Source: Seonamhaeicola algicola (GTDB lineage: Bacteria > Bacteroidota > Bacteroidia > Flavobacteriales > Flavobacteriaceae). From it: a stretch of 64,000 nt of DNA. Positions 52,735 to 61,462 of the stretch are shown here, in pieces. Positions within the stretch are counted from its first letter, which is position 1, and each line of letters opens with the position of its first letter. The position numbers and the translations under genes were made by a program. The DNA lies in contig NZ_VOSC01000025.1 of assembly GCF_007997385.1 (NCBI RefSeq), forward strand, positions 62,292 through 126,291, in the 5' to 3' direction. A model generated the notes under the pieces. The model did no database searches. It saw only the letters and a list, made by a program, of their open reading frames with translations, and was not told the origin of the DNA.

Positions 52735-53268
52735 TTGTTAAAACTTTATACTATAAAAATCAAAACAGAGTTGTTATTACGTATATTTAAAAACGAAAAA
52801 TTTTTTTGGGATTTGAAACAGACAGATTACATTGTAGAGAAGTTAAACGATTTAGTGATTTTAAATGAAGAAATAGAAAGCGCTTACAATAAAGCTAGTA
52901 ATGAACTTAAATTTGCCGATAATGTTGCATTTAGCAAACAAAGTGCTTCACAGCGTAATAAGTTTATTCAAGTGTTAAATAAAGAGTTGAAGCGTTATGA
53001 TGAAAATAACGAAATGCAAATTGTTTTAAAAAGACGCTTTCATTTAATTAGAACTAATTTTAAACAACAAGTTAAAATTGGTAATGATTTAGATTTCTTA
53101 TCAAAAGTTTATAGTAATGAGCTGTTGTGTGTAAATAAATATGATGAACTGTTATCACAAATAAATTTACCTTTATCACTTTGTAGAGCTTTGTTAAAAC
53201 AGCGAGATATTGTACAAGCAAGAATACATCTTATTGAAAGAGGAGAGCCTATAGTTGCTGCGCTTTAA
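52735..53268 (+). CDS. helical protein, possibly DUF2383-like
   Basis: About 177 residues if translation starts at the TTG at 52735; no ATG lies near the N-terminus, so the true start is unsettled (TTG 52771 is another option). The segment IVEKLNDLVILNEEIESAYNKASNEL...FIQVLNKELKRYDE resembles the first two helices of PA2169/DUF2383 four-helix bundles, which occur in tandem at 55805 and 56403. The rest is helical and Lys/Arg-rich. Its stop codon and that of rimM share the tetranucleotide TTAA at 53265. Function unknown. Confidence 0.55.
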   Translation: MLKLYTIKIKTELLLRIFKNEKFFWDLKQTDYIVEKLNDLVILNEEIESAYNKASNELKFADNVAFSKQSASQRNKFIQVLNKELKRYDENNEMQIVLKRRFHLIRTNFKQQVKIGNDLDFLSKVYSNELLCVNKYDELLSQINLPLSLCRALLKQRDIVQARIHLIERGEPIVAAL

Positions 53269-53795
53269 TTGTTTAAGTACAAATCTATTAAGCCTTCTGG
53301 GGTTTCTACAATAATAGTTTTGTTTGTTCTGTTTACTTCTAAAATAAACTCATCATTCATTGGTATTAAAATTTCAGTACCATTACGGTCTATTTCAAAA
53401 AGTGCTTGAGCAGTACTATCATTTATAGCTTTTAGTGTGCCTACGTTGCCAAAGTTTTTATCTGTAATGGTAAACCCAATAACTTCATGGAAATAAAACT
53501 TGTTGCCTTCTAGTTTTGGTAGCATTTCTAAAGGTAAAAATAAGTTTGTTTTCATTATAGCATCAGCATCAGCTTCAGTATCTACATCTTCAAATTTAAT
53601 ACGTAATAAATCAGATTTATGTAACTGCGATTTTTCTATAAAAAAAGGCACAAGATTATTTTTAAAGTCTAAAAAAATAGCATCTAAATTTTCGTAAATA
53701 TCAGGCTGGTCTGTATCAAGTTTTGCTAAAACTTCACCTTTAAAACTGTATTTTTTTACAATTTTTCCTAAATAAAAACAGTTATCTTTTTTCAT
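53265..53795 (-). CDS. rimM: 16S rRNA processing protein RimM
   Basis: About 176 residues from the Met at 53795 (alternative at 53807). RimM binds S19 and helps mature the 30S subunit head. Visible: FYLGKIVKKYSFKGEVLAKLDTD at the N-terminus, the RimM N-domain, and the PRC-barrel C-domain (KFYFHEVIGFTI...EILIPMNDEFILEVN...TIIVETPEGLIDLY). It is downstream of rpsP as in most bacteria; a terminator hairpin lies in the 130-base gap. Confidence 0.93.
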   Translation of the reverse strand: MKKDNCFYLGKIVKKYSFKGEVLAKLDTDQPDIYENLDAIFLDFKNNLVPFFIEKSQLHKSDLLRIKFEDVDTEADADAIMKTNLFLPLEMLPKLEGNKFYFHEVIGFTITDKNFGNVGTLKAINDSTAQALFEIDRNGTEILIPMNDEFILEVNRTNKTIIVETPEGLIDLYLNN

Positions 53796-53887
53796 GGAAA
53801 AGGTCATCTTTTTTATTTCCGCGCATGCAGAAATTTTTTTTTGAGAAATTTATTATTGGTTTAAATTCTCACTTTCGTGGGAATAAA

Positions 53888-53915
53888 AAAACTCCGATAC
53901 ATTGTACCGGAGTTT
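53888..53915 (-). terminator. terminator between rpsP and rimM (minus strand)
   Basis: AAACTCCG - CGGAGTTT stem (extended by TAC/GTA) followed on the minus strand by a T-run. It should reduce read-through from rpsP into rimM. Confidence 0.8.
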
Positions 53916-53936
53916 AAAAGTATAAAAAATTAATTT

Positions 53937-54458
53937 TTATTCTTCTTCGTTTGTAGCTTCAGTTTCGGTAGCAGTTTCTTCAGTAGCTTCCTCAGTTTCT
54001 TCAACTACTGGTGCAGCAGCAGCAGCAATTCTTGCTTCGTTAACAGCTTTCTCAGCAGCAAGCGCTTCAGCTTTAGCTTTAGCATCAGCTTCAGATAAAC
54101 CATCAGCTTTTGCTTGAATTTTAGCAGCTTTGTCTTCTAACCAAGCATTGAATTTAGCTTCGGCTTGCTCTTCAGTTAAAGCACCTTTTTTTACACCACC
54201 TGCTAAATGGTTTTTTAATAATGCACCTTTGTAAGATAATAATCCTTTAGCGGTATCTGTTGGTTGGGCACCATTTTGTAACCATTTTACAGCACCATCA
54301 ACATCTAAATCAACAGTTGCAGGGTTTGTGTTAGGATTGTAAACACCTAATTTTTCTAAGTATCTACCGTCTCTTTTTGCACGCGAATCTGCGGCAACAA
54401 TCCAGTAAAAAGGTTTTCCTTTTTTACCGTGTCTTTGTAATCTAATTCTAACTGGCAT
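53937..54458 (-). CDS. rpsP: ribosomal protein S16 with C-terminal extension
   Basis: A 173-residue 30S protein. The core (about 1-85: [56 protein letters not shown]) is standard S16; then comes an Ala/Glu/Lys-rich low-complexity tail of about 85 residues ending [18 protein letters not shown]. Such tails on S16 are common in Bacteroidota and presumably lie on the solvent side. The gene has a full promoter pair and a leader hairpin. Confidence 0.96.
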   Translation of the reverse strand: MPVRIRLQRHGKKGKPFYWIVAADSRAKRDGRYLEKLGVYNPNTNPATVDLDVDGAVKWLQNGAQPTDTAKGLLSYKGALLKNHLAGGVKKGALTEEQAEAKFNAWLEDKAAKIQAKADGLSEADAKAKAEALAAEKAVNEARIAAAAAPVVEETEEATEETATETEATNEEE

Positions 54459-54473
54459 AATTATTAATTAATT

Positions 54474-54488
54474 GAGGTTCACGACCTC
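54474..54488 (-). promoter_or_regulatory. hairpin in rpsP leader
   Basis: GAGGT-x5-ACCTC, a short GC-rich stem in the 5' leader of rpsP about 15 bases before the start codon, in otherwise AT-rich DNA. It could be a site of autogenous control. Confidence 0.35.
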
Positions 54489-54506
54489 GGGTTATTAATG
54501 AGGGCG

Positions 54507-54536
54507 CAAAGATACTCTAATATTTTTAATTTTCAA
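54507..54536 (-). promoter_or_regulatory. rpsP promoter (-33 and -7 elements)
   Basis: On the minus strand TTGAAAA, 19 bases, then TATCTTTG (54507-54514). Matches the Bacteroidota consensus with good spacing. Confidence 0.65.
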
Positions 54537-54544
54537 GCAATTAG

Positions 54545-55603
54545 CTAAAATAATAAGCATACAGGTGTAGGTGTTTTAACATCATATAAAAAGTTGAGGT
54601 GGCCGTTAGTTGTATTTATTTTAAATACTGATATGTTGTTGCTATTTTGGTTAGCTACTAAAAGGTAGTTACCGCTGGGGTCTATGGTAAAGTTTCTAGG
54701 CCAATTGCCATGAACACTTACATTTTCAATACGCTTTATTTTCCCGTTTTTTTGGTTTCTTTCAAAAATAGCTATGGTGTTTTCACCACGGTTTGAGCCA
54801 TATAAAAAACGCTCGTCTTTAGATAGGTGAATATCAGCACACGCATTTTTTCCGTTAAAATCTTTTGGTAGTGTAGAAACCGTCTCAATAAGTTTAAAAC
54901 CTTTTTTTGTTCTTTTTGCTACTGTTATAGAGCCAGCAAGCTCATTAATTATGTAAACAAATTGACCATTTTTAGTGAACTTAAAATGTCTTGGGCCAGG
55001 GTTTCCATTTACGTCAACAATAGCATTATTTGTTAATTTATATGTGTCGTTTTTTTGTAGTTTGTATTGTGAAACAGCATTTTTACCTAAATAGGCTACA
55101 TAAAGTTCGTTTTCATAAAAAAAGGCAGCATGTGCTCTAGCTGTTTTGTTTTCTAAATTTTTATTTAAAACCTGTGAGGCTTCAGCTAATGTACCATCAA
55201 AATTTATGGGTAAAATAGCAGAAGTGCCGCCGCCATAATTAGAAACTGCTGCTTTGTTGCTAGTGGCATTAATAGCAATGTGGCAAGCGCCTTTTCCTTC
55301 GCTTTTAACGCGGGTTAATAGTGTTAATTTATTGTTGTCTTCAATTTTATATGATGATACAAACCCATTTTTATGTGCAGAATATACATATTTTTTGTTT
55401 GGTGAGTAGGCTAAAAAAGATGGATCGTCAATAGCAATAGCCAATTCAATAGGGCCTAATTGGCCTGTTTGGGTATTAAATGTTGTGTGGTAAATACCTT
55501 GGCTGTTTTCATTAGTAAAAGTACCAATGTATAAGGGTGTTTCTTGCGCAATTAATTGCAGGTTTGAAATTAGTAATGTGAAAATTAAATATTTGATCTT
55601 CAT
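54545..55603 (-). CDS. exported lactonase-family beta-propeller
   Basis: About 352 residues from the Met at 55603 (the Met at 55627 overlaps a promoter element). A signal peptide (residues about 1-19, cleavage after LIA) precedes a seven-bladed propeller of the 6-phosphogluconolactonase/lactonase family: PLYIGTFTNENSQGIYH, KKYVYSAHKNGFVSSYKI, GPRHFKFTKNGQFVYIINEL, RFLYGSNRGENTIAIFERN, FTIDPSGNYLLVANQNSNNI. Cytoplasmic members hydrolyse 6-phosphogluconolactone; exported ones likely act on other lactones. No neighbour indicates a pathway. Confidence 0.85.
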   Translation of the reverse strand: MKIKYLIFTLLISNLQLIAQETPLYIGTFTNENSQGIYHTTFNTQTGQLGPIELAIAIDDPSFLAYSPNKKYVYSAHKNGFVSSYKIEDNNKLTLLTRVKSEGKGACHIAINATSNKAAVSNYGGGTSAILPINFDGTLAEASQVLNKNLENKTARAHAAFFYENELYVAYLGKNAVSQYKLQKNDTYKLTNNAIVDVNGNPGPRHFKFTKNGQFVYIINELAGSITVAKRTKKGFKLIETVSTLPKDFNGKNACADIHLSKDERFLYGSNRGENTIAIFERNQKNGKIKRIENVSVHGNWPRNFTIDPSGNYLLVANQNSNNISVFKINTTNGHLNFLYDVKTPTPVCLLF

Positions 55604-55624
55604 GGTGTTTAGTTTGTTGGTTTT

Positions 55625-55632
55625 CAAAAATA
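55625..55632 (-). promoter_or_regulatory. Bacteroidota -7 element (minus strand)
   Basis: Reads TATTTTTG on the minus strand, 21 bases before the lactonase start at 55603. Confidence 0.5.
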
Positions 55633-55804
55633 AGCTAATAAAAGTTACTATTAAAACCTTTTTGAGTTGTTAAATTGTATTAAAATTCTGCTAAACACTG
55701 TTAAACGCTTTTAATTGGTTAATATGCTTTGTAGTTTTATAACAAATGGATGTGAAATAATAAACTATTATTAAAAATATTGAAATTTAAAATGCAAATG
55801 AATT

Positions 55805-56254
55805 ATGGAATATAGAGATAAAATTTCTAATGGATTAAATGAATTATTACTTAAAAACTATCATACGCAAAAAGGGTATTTAAATGCTATTGAAAACGTT
55901 GAAGATGATAGGCTTAAGTTGTTTTTTGAGCGCTGTGTAGCCGACAAAAATAAATTTGACACACAGTTAAGGCACGAAATTGTAAACTTTGGTACAAAGC
56001 CGCAAAGTACTGATAGTTTTGCGGAATCTTTAAATAGAAATTGGATGAATTTAAAAACACTTTTTAGTAACAATTCTGAACTTATGGTTTTAGAAGAGGC
56101 TATTAAAGAAGAAAAATCGAACCTGAATACCTATGACGATTTTATAAAAAACACCAAGTTGCCTAAAAGTACAAGTAATATGTTGCAGGCTCAAAAAGCA
56201 TCAATAAGAAATGTAATTGATACAGAGCAGTCATACCTCAAAATTATACTTTAA
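55805..56254 (+). CDS. PA2169/DUF2383 helical-bundle protein (copy 1)
   Basis: A 149-residue four-helix bundle of the PA2169/DUF2383 family, recognised from NELLLKNYHTQKGYLNAIENVEDDRLK and RNWMNLKTLFSNNSE. Family members are ferritin-like in fold and are often stress-induced; no activity is established. It is followed by a second copy after 148 bases; both share the upstream words ATGGATGTGA and TATTGAAATTTAAAA, indicating that the regulatory DNA was duplicated along with the gene. Confidence 0.82.
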   Translation: MEYRDKISNGLNELLLKNYHTQKGYLNAIENVEDDRLKLFFERCVADKNKFDTQLRHEIVNFGTKPQSTDSFAESLNRNWMNLKTLFSNNSELMVLEEAIKEEKSNLNTYDDFIKNTKLPKSTSNMLQAQKASIRNVIDTEQSYLKIIL

Positions 56255-56303
56255 TTAAAATGTTAATACGTTCTTAAAGGTATTTTAAACCTTGTTAAAT
56301 AGC

Positions 56304-56332
56304 TTGACAAAAATTAGGTTAAGCCTTATATT
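56304..56332 (+). promoter_or_regulatory. sigma70-like promoter before DUF2383 copy 2
   Basis: A perfect TTGACA, 17-base spacer and TATATT. This is the general bacterial consensus, not the usual Bacteroidota TTTG/TAnnTTTG pair, and precedes the shared ATGGATGTGA word. Confidence 0.4.
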
Positions 56333-56402
56333 TACAATGGATGTGATACAATAAGCATCTCAAAAGAAATTATTGAAATTTAAAAATGAAAAGATTAGAA
56401 TT

Positions 56403-56852
56403 ATGAAGTACACAGAAGAAATTTCAAATAAGTTAAATGAACTTTTAGTAAAAAATTACGACGCTGAAAAAGGGTATTTAAATGCAGCTAAAAATGTAGA
56501 AAGTACCAACTTGAGAATCTTTTTTAAACGAAGAGCCACAGAGCGTAGTGAATTTGCTAAACAAATTAGAACCGAAATTTTAAATTACGGTGAAACGCCT
56601 AAAGAATCTGGTAGCTTTACAGGGTTAATGCATAGAAATTGGATGTCATTAAAATCAATGTTCACATCAAATGATGAAGAAGCTATTTTGCAAGAAGCTA
56701 TAAGAGGCGAAGAAGCAAGTTTAAAAGAGTATAACGATATTTTAAAAGATAGAACGTTGCCACCAAGTATTGATTCTATGTTGTTTAATCAAAAAAATGC
56801 AATACAGGCAGCCATTAATAGCGAAAAAGTTCACGAAGAATTAGTTTCATAA
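56403..56852 (+). CDS. PA2169/DUF2383 helical-bundle protein (copy 2)
   Basis: About 149 residues from the ATG at 56403; the Met at 56373 lies within the conserved upstream region and would add ten non-conserved residues. It aligns along its length with the copy at 55805 (NELLVKNYDAEKGYLNAAKNVESTNLR; RNWMSLKSMFTSNDEEA). The two are tandem paralogues. It has a sigma70-like promoter and is closed by the terminator at 56880. Confidence 0.82.
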   Translation: MKYTEEISNKLNELLVKNYDAEKGYLNAAKNVESTNLRIFFKRRATERSEFAKQIRTEILNYGETPKESGSFTGLMHRNWMSLKSMFTSNDEEAILQEAIRGEEASLKEYNDILKDRTLPPSIDSMLFNQKNAIQAAINSEKVHEELVS

Positions 56853-56879
56853 AAACAATTTTAGTTGGTTAGTTAGTTT

Positions 56880-56918
56880 GAAAAAGCGCAGCTCAATGCT
56901 TATTGAGTTGCGTTTTTT
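56880..56918 (+). terminator. intrinsic terminator
   Basis: AAAAAGCGCAGCTCAAT - ATTGAGTTGCGTTTTT stem with a 4-base loop (one G-T pair) and a T-run, after the second DUF2383 gene. Confidence 0.85.
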
Positions 56919-57032
56919 TATTGTTTAAAACTCATAACAAGTTCCTGTAGAAAAAGCCGAAATTCTACGTATTTTTATAAACTCATTTTTTGTAAACAAC
57001 AACGTTACAAAGCAATACATAAATTTTAGCGC

Positions 57033-60000
57033 ATGTACTTAATTTTTGATACCGAAACTACCGGATTACCAAAGCGTTGGGACGCCCCAATTACCGATGT
57101 AGATAACTGGCCAAGGTGTATTCAAATTGCATGGCAATTGCACGATGCTATGGGTAATTGTATAGAGAGTCAAGACTATTTGGTACAGCCCAATGGATTT
57201 AACATACCGTACGATGCCGAAAAAATTCATGGTATTTCAACAGAGTTGGCAGCCGAACAAGGTGTGCCGCTTACCGAGGTTTTAGAAAAATTTAATCTAG
57301 CTTTAAGTAAAACTAAATTTGTAGTAGGGCAAAACGTAAAGTTCGATTTAAACATAATGGGAGCAGAGTTTGTACGAGAAAATGTTGCAAACTCATTACA
57401 AGAATTACCAGTTTTAGATACTTGTACAGAACATACTGCAGAACTTTGTAAAATTCCAGGTGGCCGTGGCGGAAAATTTAAACTACCAACATTAACAGAG
57501 TTGCATGAGTTTTTATTTAACCAGCCATTTGCCGAAGCGCATAATGCCACTGCCGATGTTGAGGCAACTACACGTTGTTTTTTAGAACTTATTCGTTTAC
57601 AAGAATACACTAAAGAGCAGCTTGATGTAGAGCCCGATTATTTTAAAAATTTCAAGGAAGCAAATCCGCAAGAAATTCAACTTATCGGTTTAAAGCACAT
57701 TAATCTTAAAAAAGAAAGTGCTAAAATTAGGGCGAAGCTTCAAAAAAATGAAGGGTCTCAAATATCTTCCGAAGAAATAAAACAAAATATTTCCGAATTA
57801 AAGGAAGTAGATTTTGTTCATCTTCATAACCATTCGCAATTCTCAGTGTTACAGTCCACCATGAGTATTCCAGATTTGGTTGCAGCAGCGGCATCACACA
57901 ATATGCCGGCAGTAGCATTAACAGATCATGGTAACATGATGGGGGCTTTTCATTTTATAAACGCAGTAAATAATCAAAATAAAGGCATAAAGGCAGCCAT
58001 TGAAGCTGCTGAAGAAAAAGGTGAAACTACCAACAAAAAATTAATAAAACCTATTATTGGTTGTGAGTTTTTTGTATGCGAAGACCATAAAGATAAAACC
58101 AGAAAAGATAACGGTTACCAAATTGTATTAATAGCAAAAAATAAAAATGGTTACCATAATTTGGCTAAGTTATCGTCACATGCCTTTGTAAATGGGTTTT
58201 ATTACGTACCGCGTATAGATAAGAAACTCATTGAGCAGTATAAAGAAGACATTATTGTTTTAACGGGTAACCTTTATGGTGAAGTGCCAAGTAAAGTGCT
58301 AAATATTGGTGAAAATCAAGCCGAAGAAGCCTTAATTTGGTGGAAAGAGCAGTTTGGAGACGATTTGTATGTAGAGATTATGCGTCATAATCAAGAAGAT
58401 GAAAATCGTGTAAATGATACCTTGGTTAAATTGGCTCGCAAACACAATGTTAAATTGGTTGCTACAAATAATACCTATTACCAAAAGCAAACCGATGCCA
58501 ATGCACACGATATTTTATTGTGTGTAAAAGATGGTGAAAAACAAGCCACACCAATTGGCCGTGGCCGAGGTTATCGTTACGGTTTACCAAACCAAGAGTA
58601 TTATTTTAAGTCTTCTGATGATATGAAGGCGCTTTTTAAAGATTTGCCAGATGCCATTGCTAATACCGAAGACATTGTAAATAAAATTGAAGCCTTTCAG
58701 TTGGCGCGAGATGTACTTTTACCTGCCTTTGATATTCCAGATGAATTTAAACATGACGAAGATTTAGTTGATGGAGGCAAACGGGGTGAAAATGCCTATT
58801 TACGTCATTTGGTTTACGAAGGTGCAAAAAAACGTTACGGTGAGCCTTTAACTGAAGAAGTAACCGAACGACTCGATTTTGAGTTAAGCGTTATAGAAAA
58901 CACAGGTTATCCCGGATATTTCTTAATTGTAGAAGATTTTATTCGCGAAGCTAGAAACATGGACGTGTCTGTAGGTCCAGGGCGTGGTTCGGCAGCGGGT
59001 TCGGTAGCTGCTTATTGTTTATGGATTACCAACATAGACCCCATGAAGTACGATTTGCTTTTTGAGCGTTTCTTAAATCCAGATCGTATTAGTATGCCCG
59101 ATATCGATATCGATTTTGATGATGAAGGCCGAAGTAGAGTAATGGACTACGTAATAGAAAAATATGGTGCCAACCAAGTAGCGCAAATTATTACTTATGG
59201 TACTATGGCTGCAAAATCTAGTATTAGAGATACCGCTCGTGTGCTTGATTTACCGTTGTTTGATGCCGATAGAATTGCTAAATTAATACCCAACATGTCT
59301 AAACTAAATAAAATTTTTGGTTTAGATGAAAAAGCTTTGGCAGGTAAATTTAGGGCCGAAGAGTTAGAAAAAGTAAACGAACTTTTAAATATTTCTGAAG
59401 GAAGCGGCTTAGAGGCAGAAACAGTAAATACAGCAAGAATGCTTGAGGGTTCGGTACGTAATACGGGTATTCATGCTTGTGGTGTTATAATTACACCCGA
59501 CGATATTACTAAGTTTGTGCCGGTTTCTGTAGCAAAAGATTCTGATTTATATGTAACTCAGTTTGATAACTCCGTAGTAGAATCAGCAGGTTTACTTAAA
59601 ATGGACTTTTTAGGGTTAAAAACACTAACCTTAATTAAAGATACTGTTAAAATTGTAAAAGCACGACATAATGTACAACTAGATCCAGAAAGCTTTCCTT
59701 TAGATGATGAAAAAACCTATGAGTTGTTCCAACGTGGTGAAACAGTTGGTGTGTTCCAGTACGAATCTCCTGGTATGCAAAAACACTTACGCGATTTAAA
59801 ACCCACGGTATTTGAAGATTTAATTGCCATGAACGCCTTGTATCGTCCAGGGCCAATGGAATATATTCCAAGTTTCGTTCGCCGTAAACATGGTGATGAA
59901 GAAATTGAGTACGATTTACCAGCCATGGAAGAATACTTAAAGGAAACTTATGGTATTACAGTTTACCAAGAGCAGGTAATGCTACTCTCACAAAAATTAG

Positions 60001-61418
60001 CCGATTTTACCAAGGGTGAAGCCGATATTTTACGTAAAGCCATGGGTAAAAAACAAATTGCAGTACTTGATAAAATGAAACCTAAGTTTATTGAGCAAGC
60101 TACTGCAAATGGGCACGATGCTAAAATTCTTGAAAAAGTATGGAAAGATTGGGAAGCATTTGCAAGTTATGCTTTTAATAAATCGCACTCTACATGTTAT
60201 GCGTGGATAGCCTACCAAACCGCTTATTTAAAAGCACATTACCCAGCAGAATATATGGCTGCTGTACTATCTAACAACATGAATGATATTAAAACCATTA
60301 CCTTTTTTATGGAGGAATGTAAGCGGATGAAGTTGGATGTTCTTGGGCCAAGTGTTAATGAAAGTTATTACAAATTCTCAGTAAATAATGATGGGGCTGT
60401 ACGTTTTGGTATGGGTGCTATAAAAGGTGTGGGGCATGGTGCTGTAATGACTATAGTAAATAATAGAAAAGAAGAAGGGCCATATAAGTCTATTTTCGAT
60501 TTAGCAAAACGTATAGATTTACGAGCTGCAAATAAAAAAGCTTTTGAAAATTTAGCTTATGCTGGTGGTTTTGATTGTTTTGAGGGCACTCATAGAGCGC
60601 AATATTTTCATAAAGAAAGTGATTTAACCTTTTTAGAAATGGTTATAAAATATGCGCAAAAGCACAAAGAAAACGAAAATTCGGCACAAGTAAGTTTGTT
60701 TGGCGAAGCCAGCGATGTACAAATTGCTGAACCCACAATTCCACCATGTGAAGATTGGGGAACTATGGAAAAACTATCTAAAGAGCGCGAAGTGGTTGGT
60801 ATTTATATTTCAGGGCATCCGTTAGATGATTTTAAAACCGAAATGAAAACCTTTTGTAATGCTACTGTTGGTATGTTTAACAATTTAGAACCTTATGTAA
60901 ATAGAGAATTAGTTTTTGGAGGTGTGGTAACCGATGTGCAACACCGCGTAAGCAAACAAGGTAAAGGTTGGGGTATGTTTACAATTGAAGATTATACCGA
61001 TAGTTTTGAATTTAGAATTTTTGGTGAAGATTACTTAAAATTCAGGCATTTTTTAATGGTTAATAGTTTTGTATTTGTTAAAGCCTTTGTGCGTGAAGGT
61101 TGGACTAATAAAGATACTGGAAAAAAGAGTGACCCTAGAATACAGTTTAATAGTTTTCAGTTATTACATGATGTGATGGAGCAGTATGCAAAAAAACTAT
61201 CGCTTCAACTTAATATTAACGATTTAAAAGAAGATACTATTTTAAAAATTCAAGATTTATTAAGTATGCATCCTGGTAATCATGCTTTAAATTTTATAGT
61301 GTATGATACTAAAGATAAGATTAAGCTTAATATGTCAAGTAGAAAACAAAAAGTACGTGTTTGCCAAGAATTGATTTCAGAACTAGAATCGCAACATATT
61401 CATTATAAATTAAATTAA
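57033..61418 (+). CDS. dnaE: DNA polymerase III alpha subunit with fused exonuclease
   Basis: A 1461-residue replicative polymerase. Residues 1-185 form a DEDDh 3'-5' exonuclease (DTETTGL with Asp6/Glu8; VGQNVKFD; HNATADVEATTR). A PHP domain follows from about 262 (FVHLHNHSQFSVLQ, ALTDHGNMMG). The Pol III palm carries the catalytic aspartates in PDIDIDFDDEGR (D690, D692, D694) and GPGRGSAAGS; later come the HhH/fingers region and an OB fold (VFGGVVTDVQHRVSKQGKGWGMFTIED, about 1300-1350). The exonuclease fused to DnaE gives proofreading in cis and is usual in Bacteroidota. Monocistronic with a strong terminator. Confidence 0.97.
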   Translation: MYLIFDTETTGLPKRWDAPITDVDNWPRCIQIAWQLHDAMGNCIESQDYLVQPNGFNIPYDAEKIHGISTELAAEQGVPLTEVLEKFNLALSKTKFVVGQNVKFDLNIMGAEFVRENVANSLQELPVLDTCTEHTAELCKIPGGRGGKFKLPTLTELHEFLFNQPFAEAHNATADVEATTRCFLELIRLQEYTKEQLDVEPDYFKNFKEANPQEIQLIGLKHINLKKESAKIRAKLQKNEGSQISSEEIKQNISELKEVDFVHLHNHSQFSVLQSTMSIPDLVAAAASHNMPAVALTDHGNMMGAFHFINAVNNQNKGIKAAIEAAEEKGETTNKKLIKPIIGCEFFVCEDHKDKTRKDNGYQIVLIAKNKNGYHNLAKLSSHAFVNGFYYVPRIDKKLIEQYKEDIIVLTGNLYGEVPSKVLNIGENQAEEALIWWKEQFGDDLYVEIMRHNQEDENRVNDTLVKLARKHNVKLVATNNTYYQKQTDANAHDILLCVKDGEKQATPIGRGRGYRYGLPNQEYYFKSSDDMKALFKDLPDAIANTEDIVNKIEAFQLARDVLLPAFDIPDEFKHDEDLVDGGKRGENAYLRHLVYEGAKKRYGEPLTEEVTERLDFELSVIENTGYPGYFLIVEDFIREARNMDVSVGPGRGSAAGSVAAYCLWITNIDPMKYDLLFERFLNPDRISMPDIDIDFDDEGRSRVMDYVIEKYGANQVAQIITYGTMAAKSSIRDTARVLDLPLFDADRIAKLIPNMSKLNKIFGLDEKALAGKFRAEELEKVNELLNISEGSGLEAETVNTARMLEGSVRNTGIHACGVIITPDDITKFVPVSVAKDSDLYVTQFDNSVVESAGLLKMDFLGLKTLTLIKDTVKIVKARHNVQLDPESFPLDDEKTYELFQRGETVGVFQYESPGMQKHLRDLKPTVFEDLIAMNALYRPGPMEYIPSFVRRKHGDEEIEYDLPAMEEYLKETYGITVYQEQVMLLSQKLADFTKGEADILRKAMGKKQIAVLDKMKPKFIEQATANGHDAKILEKVWKDWEAFASYAFNKSHSTCYAWIAYQTAYLKAHYPAEYMAAVLSNNMNDIKTITFFMEECKRMKLDVLGPSVNESYYKFSVNNDGAVRFGMGAIKGVGHGAVMTIVNNRKEEGPYKSIFDLAKRIDLRAANKKAFENLAYAGGFDCFEGTHRAQYFHKESDLTFLEMVIKYAQKHKENENSAQVSLFGEASDVQIAEPTIPPCEDWGTMEKLSKEREVVGIYISGHPLDDFKTEMKTFCNATVGMFNNLEPYVNRELVFGGVVTDVQHRVSKQGKGWGMFTIEDYTDSFEFRIFGEDYLKFRHFLMVNSFVFVKAFVREGWTNKDTGKKSDPRIQFNSFQLLHDVMEQYAKKLSLQLNINDLKEDTILKIQDLLSMHPGNHALNFIVYDTKDKIKLNMSSRKQKVRVCQELISELESQHIHYKLN

Positions 61419-61459
61419 AAAAAGAGCCTCTAAAAACTAATTTAGAGGCTTTTTTTTTA
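61418..61459. terminator. bidirectional terminator
   Basis: AGCCTCTAAA - TTTAGAGGCT, 10-bp perfect stem with a 6-base loop, A-run before and nine Ts after; between convergent dnaE and the secreted unknown gene. Confidence 0.9.
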
Positions 61460-61462
61460 TTG

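Noticed and set aside
57227-57610. 127-residue open frame antisense to dnaE
   Set aside because: Runs opposite the conserved exonuclease domain, has no family pattern or promoter; a shadow of dnaE codon use. The same applies to long antisense frames at 17570-17962 (glyS) and 43371-43724 (SDR).
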